64,000 nt of DNA, taken from Sisyra terminalis. Its lineage: Eukaryota; Arthropoda; Insecta; Neuroptera; Sisyridae. The stretch lies in contig OY292275.1 in assembly GCA_958496175.1 (NCBI GenBank), positions 27,629,001-27,693,000 of the forward strand, read 5' to 3'. Each line of letters begins with the position of its first letter. The stretch's first letter is position 1. The notes under the pieces were generated by a model. The model searched no databases. It worked only from the letters and a program-made list of their open reading frames with translations, and was not told the DNA's origin. Both the position numbers and the translations under genes were made by a program. Below, piece by piece: positions 1 through 10,720 of this stretch.

Positions 1-49
1 GATGTTTTGGTTTTCATTGCTTAAGTTTTATTTTTATCATTAGATTTCG

Positions 50-357
50 ATTCCAAAAATTCCACTCCAAGTTAGTCGACCATCCTAACCCTAATGCCCA
101 AATTCTATCCTCTGAAACTCATCTAGACAACATGCCACGTAGGCTGAAACGACGTTGGCCTCGCGACCTCCTAACAAATTTTTGGAGAGTCCCAACATTA
201 GTTGGGCCCTCTCAACATGTTTCGAAAATACCACACCAGGGTCGAACTACGGTTTTTACCTCAAGTGTTGTATATAAGCAACCAAAATTTGTTAGCACGT
301 TGCATAGTATATAAATTGTAAATATATAGAAGGCAATAAAGGATTTTTAAAAAAAAA
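50..357 (+). repeat. Repeat inserted in P copy 1 (LTR- or SINE-like)
   Basis: This block interrupts the P-element leader. The sister copy at 37.95 kb reads straight through with only about 15 unrelated bases. It contains CTAACCCTAATGCCCAAATT and ends with ATATAGAAGGCAATAAAGG followed by an A-run, so it has a polyadenylation signal and a tail. A related, diverged sequence lies at 26600-26830, and the same AGAAGGCAATAAA motif recurs near 27275. Whether it is an LTR, a SINE or a processed transcript end cannot be decided by eye. Confidence 0.5.
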
Positions 358-370
358 ATTATTAAATTTG

Positions 371-609
371 CCACGAAAATGCTGCATTGGCATATATGGT
401 GGAAAAGTGAATCTACATCGTCTGCCATCTCAAGAATTGGGTAATAGTGTTTATACGCGGCAAGAGTGGATTGGAGCCATTCGGAATTCAAAAACTAATG
501 ATTTGAACTATCATGAATTCCGAATTTGCTCCAATCACTTTGCTCGCCCTATAAACAGTTACGGAAATAGGCATTCGTATAATGATTTTCCAACTATTAA
601 TTTACCCCG
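371..609 (+). pseudogene. THAP zinc-finger exon of P-like transposase, copy 1
   Basis: The exon encodes a THAP-type C2CH DNA-binding domain: a cysteine pair at the start, a conserved W in QEWIGAIR, the CSNH second zinc half-site and a closing DFPTINLP that matches the AVPTIF-box position. THAP domains bind the transposon ends. In this copy the residue at CCIGIYGG is Tyr where the second copy has Cys (CCIGICGA), so one zinc ligand is probably lost here. The exon ends at a canonical GTAAGT. No ATG is visible in frame just upstream because the preceding exon or leader was displaced by the inserted repeat. Confidence 0.8.
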
Positions 610-2354
610 GTAAGTAACAAAAATCTTAATTTATTTCCAACATCCTCTTAAAGTTTATTACAACAATACGACTGCAAAATTTATTTTCCTTTTATTGTGT
701 TAAAGAACATTAAAAAAAAAGATTAATACGAGAAAAATGATTACGGTATTACGAAAAGTACATTCTCGACAAATGCTCAATGAAATATATAAACTAAAAA
801 TTGAAATAACGCAAGATCGTAGCAAATATTAACTTAAGTTTTAAACATCTCACTGAATGTCGCCGTTACTGAACTATCGGTATTATAATTCGACATGGAT
901 TATATTTATTTTATATACCAACGACTACAACCTCCTTTTAATCAAAACGTACAGTAATCAAGAAATAAAAAACTATTTTGATTGAAGCTGAAATGCCGCA
1001 TTTAGTACTAATGCTTGAATGAATGTATTCCTCTTGTTGTAATTATTATGAATTTGTATACAATTTTCAATCGTCAAAATTGTAGATTTACGTAAAAGTT
1101 CATTGAAATTAATATTACTTTATTTCATATAAAAATTACGATTTTTATTTTAATTTAATACAATGTTAACCGGGAAACTCAAGTTATGTTTCGTTTAATG
1201 GTTCAATATAAATGTTGCTTGATATTGCATTAGTTAAATAAAAGTATTTCAAACCTAATATAAGATTCAAATTTCAGATCTTAATTACAACATAAGTCAA
1301 CCGTCCCAACCAGAAATTGAGGAGGTCGAGGAAATACAAAATCTTCAAGAATTATAAACCGACAGCAACACCCAGTCTCAAACAGTACTCATAATTAATG
1401 ATGAAGACCAGAAGGAAGTTGTACACGCATTGCACCGAAAAATTAGAAAATTGAAACAGCAATTAGATAAGGAGAGGGAAAACAGTTTTGACGCTGTTGT
1501 TGGGAGGGAACATTGCTCGGATTTGCTAAAGGAAATTGTTAAGGACAAATTTCAAAAGAACATAAAGAATCAATTGTAGAGGAAGGGTTGCTGGTATTCG
1601 AATAATTTCAAAAAAACTATCAATGAGATTTGCCAGCATAATGCCCAGTAAAGCATACAATTTCTTATCGAAGGAAATAGAAATGCCCTCATAAGCCACC
1701 ATTCAAAATGCCCTCATAAGCCACCATTCAGCGTCAGATGCCGATTGTGGATATTCAACCTGGAATTAATCATGTTTTTTTTTAAAATTTAACTCTAATT
1801 TTAAATGGTGCTAATCATGAGAAGATAAAAAATTGTGTGCTTCTGTTTGATGAGATGAGTTTAGGGGTAGGTGTTCACTACAATAGTAAAAGGAGGATCA
1901 TATCTTCGGTTTTGAAGATATTGGTTCCTGCAGATTTAAAACTACGCTGATCATGTTTTGTGCTTTATGATACGCGGCATTTTCCATAATTACAAGCAAC
2001 CGGTCGCATTTTATTCCATTGATAGCGTGACCGGAGCGAACATCTTACAACAATGTATTGTAGAAGTTATTCTTGCCTTGCAAAATGCAGGTTTTTATGT
2101 ACGAGGGACAATATGTGATCAAACACAAAACAATTCGGCAGTCATATGAGCATTAACAATATTTTCAAATCAAAATAGGTTAGCCAATAATGAGGAGGTT
2201 GGGGAATCGTACACAATTAATAGGAAAGAGATTCTCCACATTTTCGATCCTCCTCATTTATTGAAAGGTATTCGAAATAATACGTTGGAGAGAGATTTTT
2301 GCTTAAACGATAAAACTGCCAAGTGGCGTCATATATAACTGCATTGTATAATAT

Positions 2355-4277
2355 ATAGTTATTGATCTTATAGAAAAGGAATCCTGTTCATTCTCTATTG
2401 CTAATTCTGCTCGGGAGGTCACTTGGGGATTCCCTGTCACAGGTATCACGAGTCCAGTACCTTGTGAACAAATCAAGATCCAGGATTACGATCAGTCCAA
2501 CGATACAGATAAATCGGACTGCATAATAGCCAAGGTGTCATATAGTCTGAAAACTGTGGGAGTTTCAGTTTTCAGAAGAAGAGGTCCCTATACTCCCTAC
2601 CTCGGTTCCTCGACCCCGGAAAAGATGACAAAACCAAAACTCACAGTCACATGCCCGAACCCAACTATCAAGTCAATTTAAAAATTATTCTACATTATGA
2701 CATATCTACGAAGGATGGATCCTAAAAGCGACCTTATCAAGTTGATAGAACAGATGATAAATGATAAATTAGGGACTCTTCCTACGATTTTTAGTAATAT
2801 TCCCTTAGAGGATTGGTGTGGAAAAAACTATGGGGGGAGCTATGAGCACAGATTTAAAGCTTCATCTCAAAAGAGGTCTGCCCTATTTGCTCTAACCACA
2901 AACCTGGCCACACACATAACAATAAACACAAACCAATTAGGAAAGGCATTGAGGGGAAATGAGGATTACGACCTTTTCTTCCAAGAAATATTCCTATTTG
3001 CCCAAAACTATATTACCGAAGTAGCAGTAAGAGGATTTAAGATATATGATACCTATGCTATTCCACTACAATGTGTCAGTTGCACCTATCAAATTGTAAA
3101 TAAACCCATTTCCATAACACCCGGATTTCACATGTATAGATCTCATTTGATGGTGAATTTGCCAGACCCCGGATTGAGTGTCATGGACTTAACCCCCTGT
3201 ATTAGGATTTGTACCGTTGCGATGTCAGTATCAATAGGTAGAAAACTAGTACAGACACGACTTCATGAGTCTGATGTCCACGACCCCCGCGAATCGTTTG
3301 GAACAGTCAAGACAGAAGAGGCATCAGAGAGATTGAGTAGCAACCTTATGTCAGAATTTAGATCGTGCGACCTGAATTACTTATTGGTCGTCGGTGCCTT
3401 ACAGTCAAGCAAACAACTAAGAGATTATGTGCTTGCAGAAAGCTCTGAATGTCCAGGACCTTTCTTTGAGCACCTGGCCTACCTCACTTTGAACAGCGAT
3501 AGATTAACTGAAATCGCCATATTTTGGAACATACAAATTGAAAAGCACTCGAGTGTTACGCAAGTACTTGGATTATCTCGCGCACTGGCAAGAGGAATTA
3601 GAACCTATCTTTGGGGAAACATCGACATGTTCTTTCGAGCGTGTACGTTTACGTATTTTAAGAGTGACCTCATTTCGAACCATTCTTACTGGTGGAGAGT
3701 CTTCCTACTAAACGTCCTACGGAGGAACAGCAATTTGTCAAGAATTCAACTAGCAGGTATCAGCAGACTGCCCACTCTAGGAGGATCAACTACATGCGAC
3801 TGGAATGGTAAACTTGGAAGAGACGAGCGACGACAATTAACGTTGTCAATACCGTATGACGAACGTGATGCCATTTCAGTCTGGAGGGACCTGAAGGGCC
3901 ACCTTAACGAATTGATAGGACCAATATCTCCTCTTTCCAATAGTCTAACTGCTAAGGTCAGAAGGTCCGCTTGTTTATTCTTGCCCGTCTCCTCTCCGGG
4001 TCAAAAAGAAAAATTCTTGTTCTGTCCTCAATCCATTGCATCAGAACCATCCACTTATTGTCCCATTTGGATTAAAAGCATACATCATATATGCCGCTCG
4101 GTAGGAAAGATAAGCACCTCGGCTTCAAAAATGCTTCAGACATTAGAACACTACCCGCTGATATGGAGCGAGCAGGGACTCGTCGTTACACTAGCTGAAG
4201 GCTCTGGAGGGATATTGCACACTCTTGCCCATCTATTAAATAGGTCAGACCTAATTTACAAACAGAGGGGGTATTGA
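2355..4277 (+). pseudogene. Endogenous rhabdovirus-like L (polymerase) fragment
   Basis: One reading frame runs from 2352 to 4274 with a single in-frame TAA at 2679-2681. The part after the stop, from ATG 2697, is 526 codons long. It matches the middle of a mononegavirus L protein: before the stop are TWGFPVTGIT and GPYTPYLGSSTPEK, typical of the mRNA-capping (PRNTase) domain. After it come the capping HR motif (GGSYEHR, ORF residues 46-52), a connector region and, at the C-terminus, EGSGG (501-505), the start of the SAM-binding site of the methyltransferase domain. L copies and caps viral RNA. Only about a quarter to a third of the gene is here, with no RdRp palm, so it cannot be a working polymerase. 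Rhabdoviridae is favoured because the N remnants nearby look rhabdoviral; another mononegavirus family is possible for L itself. Confidence 0.85.
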
Positions 4278-4880
4278 GATGATTGGCCAACTATTAAACA
4301 GTTATAGTTAATATATAGTTATAAATATATATTATCAATATATAGTTAGATTCTAAGTATAGATTTATAATTATTGTTTAAGGTAATATTTATTATTTAA
4401 TTTTTACTTTGTTTATAGTTTAATAAGTTATATTTTATGATTTTCGTAAGTTAAATGTTTAATTTCTATTAATTTTGTAAATATATAATCATTTTATATT
4501 GTTATATTTTTAAAATTATGATACAATTATACATGTTGTACTGATTTTAGATTATTCAAATTAAATATATTACTTTATTACAATTTTTTTTTGATCTCGT
4601 TCATAATTTCTTATTTCAAATACTTAATTAAAATAAAATTTTATTAATTCATGTTATCAAAGTTTCATTATTTAAAATTAGCAATGACTCAAACCATTAC
4701 TACAGAATTGCATACAACAATTATTTCCTTGCACCAAACCGTATCATACGTTGTCGTACGTTCTAGAAAAATAGTCACTAAAAATATACTAGAAACTCCG
4801 GCCATGGCCCTTCCTTTTGACCACGTTTTTGAATTGAGTGCAAACTCCCTGGCTCTTATAAACAGGCTATTATTCTTTTC
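4278..4880. other. AT-rich spacer
   Basis: Very AT-rich sequence with several ATATATAGTTA-like repeats just after the L fragment. The P-element sequence does not resume here. A 77-codon ORF at 4651-4884 shows no domain and I do not call it. Confidence 0.5.
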
Positions 4881-4889
4881 ATGAAATTT

Positions 4890-5729
4890 TCTATGACTTT
4901 TTCATAGAGATGTAGCTGTATCTCACCGATGACGCGTTGGAGCTCGGAGTTGAGCTCCAAAAAAGAAAGGCCCATTCACGCCGCCTGACCATAAGTCGCA
5001 CCAGACAGTTATTCATTGTGGGTGCATTTGTCTCTCGCGAATTGCGTTAAGATTTTCTGAGCTCCAAATTCGACAATTTTGCGTATTCACGAGCCATTCA
5101 GATTCATTTTTTTTCGAAAAATTGGGATTGCCTTTACTTTGCTCCATTACCTATTGAACGAAGGTTTCTTTTGTTGCATTGAAATAAGTCCTCCTCATTT
5201 GGTAGAGCCACCCGTATTGTGTGATGGAACAACATAAATCAAGCATTTGTATAAGATCCAGTCCGTTTCTAGCGGTGTGTATCAGGACGGAAGCCGAATT
5301 ATAAAGCAATCTCAGTAGCTCCAGGTCCAAACTTTTTTATCTCATTTATGAATTTCGAAGTTAATTTCGTAAAATCTTTGGAGATGGCGGGAACGGTATT
5401 ATTTAGATTTATAATACAAAGACTAATGCAGGATTTATGTGGCGGACAGAAAAGTCTTCCGGCTGGCCAAGAGGCTACTGACTCGAAGATTAGCTCTGTA
5501 CTGGACTTTTAAGAACGCATTAATTATTTGACACTCATCTTTAACAGCTGATCTTATTAAGGTTATTAAGGCTAATGCTACGGAACCTGTGAGTCTAAGA
5601 ATTGATCTTGCATCATCGTTTGTATAGTTTGTACTATCTATTGCCTCAACTACGGTTTTGATGTGATAATTGAGGAAATCAGTTGAGGTATTCCAGTAAA
5701 GGAAATATATTATAAACAGTAAGTAAAAA
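4890..5729 (-). pseudogene. Decayed coding remnant, possibly rhabdovirus L C-terminal part
   Basis: On the minus strand an open stretch of about 95 codons (5435-5727) reads as a globular helical protein, for example GSVALALITLIRSAVKDECQ and VQYRANLRVSSLLAS. A frameshifted continuation to about 5290 includes KDFTKLTSKFINEIKKFGPG. Base composition is less AT-rich than its flanks, as in the L fragment 1 kb away. I do not recognise a diagnostic motif. Position and composition suggest a piece of L C-terminal to the methyltransferase, inverted relative to 2355-4277, but it could be another viral or host sequence. The Helitron at 5730 cuts into its upstream end. Confidence 0.3.
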
Positions 5730-6865
5730 TCTTATATATAAATTGACTATCTTGCCGTGCGTCCGTGCAGAATAGGCTATACGCATGCGGTCTGTTTTAC
5801 TCACTTACGCATTCAAAACGTTGATAGGGATACTCACTCACTAATGTATTTATTTATGAATACGTATTTCGGATTTTCAGGTTTACAATACGTGAAAGCC
5901 AAAAAATAAAATGCTTTATTATAAAGTTAACTTAACCTTTTCCGATATATCTACTTATCAGTTTAAATTTTTAAGCAGACCCTGAGTTTTTGTTTCTAAT
6001 AGTAAATCAACTTTGTTTTATATTAAGCTGTAATAACGTTTCGCTATTAACGGACTTTGATTGATTATTAAATTTGAAATTTCGATTGTTTATTAAACGT
6101 TATCCCTTACAAACTTTGCTACCGTTTTTCACTCTTTTAGGGGAGAAATTTTCAAAAACCCTTTCTTATTATATATCTGCATCGTATAAGGAAAACACTT
6201 TCCAAATTTCATCGACACAAATGTGCACTTATATTTGAAAATACAATTGTAAAACGAAAAAAAATAATGACCTTCTTTATGTTAATTAACATGACTAAAA
6301 AGCTATTCGATTTTGGACGTTGTACATACAAAATTGTTGGACATACATGGAAAGCGTGAAAATAAATACGAATATTTTATTTATTTTTAATAACAATAAT
6401 TGGTTTTTAATTGTTCTAAATACCGACAAAAGTTAGTATCGAAGATTTTATAATTGAATTGACAGTGAAATTTATGGCCAAAAATTGCTACCTTAATGAT
6501 TTGCAGCCGAATATACAATTACTCCAGATCACAAACATTGGTTTATAAAAAAATAGATTTTAAAAAGTTTGATTGTTGAAAAACGAACCAAAATTTAAAA
6601 TAGCCTATTTGGTATAAGGATTACATAAGTATTGAACTTTCATACTAATTAAGTGAAATGACGTTATTTAAAATGCTGTTATTAAAATGATATAAAAAAC
6701 ACTTATATTTTATTTCTTAATATAATTTTAGATAATTTTTTTTTTATATTAACATTTTGATTATTAAATTTAAAATTTCGATTGTTGATTAACTCTACAT
6801 TATCTCATATTAAACATTTTATTGAGATAAAACCTTTAGTTGCAAATGCAACGGGCAACTACTAG
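5730..6865 (+). mobile_element. Non-autonomous Helitron, family B, complete ends
   Basis: The 5' end is TCTTATATATAAATTGACTA at 5730, preceded by A. The 3' end has the hairpin GTTGC-AAAT-GCAAC (6837-6852 region), then GGGCAACTACTAG ending at 6865, followed by T. A 5'-TC start, 3' hairpin, CTAG end and insertion between A and T are the Helitron rules. The 1136 bp inside code for nothing, so Rep-helicase must be supplied elsewhere. Parts of the same sequence recur at 35.5-36.25, 42.46-42.72, 44.12-45.03 and 49.62-50.26 kb. Confidence 0.8.
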
Positions 6866-6879
6866 TATAAAATAATTTA

Positions 6880-7250
6880 TTACGGAAGAAATGTGTGGAT
6901 GACATTTTTATATAATTTAACGGAATTAGCCGACAGATTGATAATATGGTACCGATCTAAACAAAATCAACCAAAAAATAAAATTTACTTCAGAACATGA
7001 ATTAAATCGAACTATATACTTTTTAAACGCAACAATCAGCAATAAAAACGGAAAGTTATCATACAATGTATACAAAAACCCTACAACAATAAACACAACT
7101 ATCCATAATACATCATTCCACTCAAGAAATAAAAAAAATTCAGTAGTACATTTTAAACTGCAATCGCCAATTTTCTAAAATGACGATGACAGCTCAAGAC
7201 TTATTGTAACGCGTTGTAATAAAGAAATTGAGTTATTTGACGTAAATAGT
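6880..7250 (+). pseudogene. Penelope-like element reverse transcriptase fragment
   Basis: A YVDD-like catalytic motif (CVDDIFI) lies at about 6892-6912. After a frameshift comes a stretch to about 7139 containing INQKIKFTSEHE and TTIHNTSFHS, matching the region after the catalytic motif in Penelope-like element RTs. These elements prime on chromosome ends or breaks and usually carry a GIY-YIG nuclease, which is absent here. The 3' flank (AACGCGTTGTAATAAAG, then TTGACGTAAATAGTTATTC) resembles 21800-21860, suggesting a shared element tail. The fragment begins right at the Helitron 3' end. Confidence 0.65.
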
Positions 7251-7485
7251 TATTCATTAATTAATATCCTGACTGAAATAAAATCGTATATAAATCACTT
7301 TCACCAACTACCTATCATTCTTTAATACTTTTCCAAGAAAATTATCTGAAAGTATTCCGCTAACTCATTTTAAATCACGCAATGGATTTTGATAGTTTTC
7401 ACAATCAATTTAATAACTTTTCACGGATGGTTTATACTCATATATAATAAAACCTTATTAAGTTAATTTTATAATACTTTCTTTA

Positions 7486-7590
7486 GCTGTAGCATCATCC
7501 GGAATCGCAGTTATACTTTTGGAAGGTGGCCGAACCGCACACACGACATTAAAACTTCCATTAAATATAGCTTTTGAAGATACTAACTAG
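7486..7590 (+). pseudogene. Helitron PIF1-like helicase fragment
   Basis: A 35-codon stretch reads AVASSGIAVILLEGGRTAH and continues with LKLPLNIAFED. It corresponds to the segment shortly after Walker A in Helitron PIF1-family helicases, which unwinds DNA during rolling-circle transposition. It ends at a TAG and no other helicase motif adjoins it, so it is an isolated relic. It is not obviously part of the Helitron ending at 6865. Confidence 0.65.
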
Positions 7591-8742
7591 CACTGTGTGT
7601 TGCATTTCAAAATAGCATACTGGAAAATTAATACGTGACTACTGATAAAAGGAAGATTGCAATAACGAAGATATATGTATTTCCTGATAGTCAGTAAAAT
7701 TAGTCAATAACATTGGTGACGTGTTTTTGTTACGTTAACGAAGTCGCATGTCTCAGCTAGTATAGTTTAATTTACGATATTATAAAATCACAATACAAAA
7801 TGAGCGTTATGCATATACATAGCAAAACAAAGAAAATAAAACTACCAAAATTATTAGCCACTATATTTTTTTTTAATTACGTAGTTCTGTCCGCATCTGA
7901 AGACAAAGTTGTTTTCAATTAAAATCAACATCGAAAGATTTTTGATGATACAGCGTTCTAATTCATAAAATCGATAAAAAAATAATTATGAAGTGCTCGT
8001 TATGTATGACCTAATAATAACAGTTAACAAAAGAACGAAGAACAAAAGATGTTTAAAAATTACAAAATGCTGACGTGACGTTCTATCGATATTTTCGATG
8101 CAATATATCGTATATAAAATAAAGCCGATGAAAATAAATATAATACGAACAACATACATATAACCACAGTCAATAAATCAAAAAAAAAAGTTTAATCGTT
8201 CAATCTTGCATTTCTTTGAGGATTGTTATACCTTCTCTTATAGTTTATACGGATAACAAATAATCGAAAACAGAGAAAATACACAAAGGCCTTATCTGCG
8301 ATGTCGAAACAATATGAAAGGAACATAGAAAATGAGAAAATATTTACAGAAAACAAAATGTTCAATACAAAACTATACACTTCAAACAGTTTAAATAAAC
8401 TTTATTTAAACTTGCAAACATAAAGCATCAAAATTTGTGTGAAATAGTTACAATGCATATAATTTAATTAAACTTTATAAATTTATTACAGAGTTGAAAT
8501 TTTAAATGTTCATACAAAATTTAAGTGGATCTGAGTGGTGTACAATTTACTCGTAATTATGCTTTTATATCACATAACTACGTTATATTTATAAAACTAT
8601 TTTTATTATGTTATATTTATAAAAATTACGTTATATATTTAGTACTACAATCGCAAGAAACAATAGAGTGCCTTATCGAAGATATAGATGATATTTATGG
8701 TAGACACATGCTTCACAGATTAAAAGATCAGTAGTAGTACTT
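7591..8742. other. AT-rich spacer without recognisable gene
   Basis: No domain, tRNA or clear element end was seen. Small ORFs on both strands (for example 8192-8380 minus and 8525-8734 plus) are low-complexity products of AT-rich DNA. The last part of the 8525 ORF, ECLIEDIDDIYGRHMLHRLK, is less biased and directly precedes the N remnant, so it may be the eroded start of that insertion. Confidence 0.4.
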
Positions 8743-9900
8743 TCAGACCGGATCAATTTCCCAGATCTAAGGAGGGAAATAGTCGGATTCTTGATATGAG
8801 GAGGAGTAGACTTAGGAGACTTAGATCTCGTAAAACAGTACCTTTATATTATCGCTAGTCGGATAACATTTCGGCTTGCGACAGAACTCAAGACTTATGA
8901 TAGAATCATAGGAGTCGCAGGTCAGACAATCACGCCGTTAGATGTTATAAAATATCGAATTCCTCCAGGGAGTCAAAACATCCAAAACCCACAAATCGCT
9001 CCGAAGGATGATATGGACGTAAACATAATGATCATGATTTTTAGTGTATATCGAATTTTCCGGTTGCAAAATTCCACAGAAGGAGAGGTGTTGATTGATA
9101 ATATAAGGAATATTATGATTAATAAGGGGTCTAAACCAGGAGTCCTTAAAATAATTATTGTCAAAGCTCGTTGAGTATTCCACCTGAATTAACGATCTCG
9201 ATTACACCAAAATTATAACATCTTTCGAGTTCATTTTCCCCCCAGATCCTGCACAAGAGTTAGGACCGGCGAGAATTGTAACCGTCACATCCAGATATAA
9301 GGATTATACGACTCTTTTGTCTGCTATCAGCATATGCGAAACAGCGAGCATGGAGCAAGAAGAATTACCAGAGTGGCTATTGGCTGATCAGTTAGGAAAA
9401 GAAATGCATAGAACGATGATGGTAAAGGAGATGACTGAGTTCCACGCCACCTCATACTTCCCGTATCAGGCGGATCTCCGGCTGATAAAACAGTCACATT
9501 ATTCCAGCTCAGCGTGTCCGCACTTATATACTATTGTTCATATTGCTGGTTCTGTGCTCGGGTCCGATAGGTCTTACAACGCTCAGTTTTTGAGTGAGGC
9601 AAACATTACCAACAATGTGATCAATGGTCTACTAATAGCATTTACCTTTAAGACACAAGCGGTTCTCCAGCGTTAGATTTTAAGCGACGAAACTCGGAGA
9701 TCCAATCACGACCGCAGACCAACTAGCCATGACCAGGTCACAATTCTTAGATAATGAAGCGTCTTATGAAGAGGATTTAGAACGAGTCATTCAATCAAGT
9801 GGAACTAATCCAGGTGAATGGTATGAATTCATTTGTCGACATCATTTTACGTTGACCCGAGAGATCAAGGAGTTTTAAAAAAACGATTAAGTGGGTCTTG
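8743..9900 (+). pseudogene. Endogenous rhabdovirus-like nucleoprotein (N) remnant, plus strand
   Basis: N protein coats viral RNA. Two adjoining frames carry it. Frame 1 (8743-9171) is open apart from one TGA and holds the N-terminal half. Frame 2 (about 9215-9676) holds the C-terminal half, ORF 9317-9676. The second half has FPYQADL, then SACPHLYTIVHI, a small-residue helix and SEANITNNVINGLL, the arrangement of the conserved core of the rhabdovirus nucleocapsid family. A further frame near 9735-9875 (ending GEWYEFICRHHF) looks like the C-terminal tail. At least two frame changes and a stop mean no full N can be made. It parallels the minus-strand remnant at 19.8-20.56 kb, with roughly half the residues shared by eye over the core. 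Confidence 0.8.
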
Positions 9901-10504
9901 GGAGATGATGATAGGAAAGTATCTTGAGTATTACTAGTTGTAGCTTTACACCAAATTTATTACATGATTACATTACGAAACAATCTGCGGTTAATATATC
10001 AAAATGATCTCATGATAAAGAATTAAACAAATATTGCTGTGATTCTAATCTGATATGATTCATAAAAGCTAACAAAAAAACTGATTGATTAATTGATTTC
10101 AAAAGTGAACAAATAAAAACTGTTGAGTTGATACCAGCTTGATAATATTAGTATACTATATAGATAACTGATAACTATATAGAACACCATAGAAACTCTA
10201 TACTTCGATCTTTGACATACACGAACACGCAAGTACACGATAACGCTAAAACTGAACCAGCCAATTAGTCATCTATCTACATCTTGATTAAGTTTATCAA
10301 TTTACTATCTAACACATTTGATACTGAACAGCATCTGAACGTAACGTTTATCACTACAATCATTGGTACACTGTAATGCCATGATCTGGTGATAGAAATC
10401 AACTTACAAGGAAATTAATGTTCACGAAAAACATTAATTACAACGCCATTGCGGCTACTCAACCTCTATAGTCAGTGTCAACACTTGCTTCTAAACAGTT
10501 GTTG
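9901..10504. other. AT-rich spacer
   Basis: Nothing coding or repetitive was recognised between the N remnant and the mariner fragment. Confidence 0.4.
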
Positions 10505-10720
10505 AATCGTCACGGGAAATGATAAATCCTGTCAACATGAGGGAAAGAAAGGAGTGGATAGCTTCAGGATACGCTAAAGCCGAGAGCCAAGCTTGACCTC
10601 CATCCAAAGAAGACCATGATGATCTACGGTTGGTGGAACTGGAAGGGTATGGTGTACTGAAAAATGCTTGAAAGGAATGTCACGGTCAACAATGGACTCC
10701 ACAAAGCTCTACATAGCTTA
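10505..10720 (+). pseudogene. Mariner transposase fragment (mid-region)
   Basis: Two overlapping frames give NMRERKEWIASGYAKAES and then DLHPKKTMMIYGWWNWKGMV, followed by EMLERN-like text. This is the block around the second catalytic aspartate of mariner transposases (the family's CVWWDWEG-type motif). Here the acidic residue in the WWDW position reads Asn (WWNW), so the site would be inactive even without the frameshift and the TGA after MVY. No inverted repeats were found around it. Confidence 0.7.

Larger units (their letters stand above)
1..2354 (+). pseudogene. P-element-like (THAP9-type) transposase, copy 1, truncated
   Basis: This is the 5' two-thirds of a P-element-like transposon and runs off the left edge of the window. 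A THAP exon (371-609) is followed by a GTAAGT donor at 610 and a TTTCAG acceptor at 1271-1277. Next come a charged coiled-coil stretch and the catalytic core, with LLFDEMSL near 1845 and CDQTQNN near 2115, then FDPPHLLKGI. The family cuts and pastes DNA with an RNase-H-like acidic triad. It is broken: the coiled-coil exon has a TAA near 1355 and there are several frameshifts. A perfect 25-bp tandem duplication (1681-1705, 1706-1730) is absent from the sister copy at 38 kb. Similarity to that copy stops at 2354, exactly where rhabdovirus-like sequence starts. Confidence 0.85.

Noticed and set aside
2697..4277. Idea that the 526-codon ORF is a domesticated host gene
   Set aside because: It starts inside the capping domain and ends at the SAM motif, with no promoter, splice or polyadenylation evidence; openness alone is weak support. 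Kept as an EVE.
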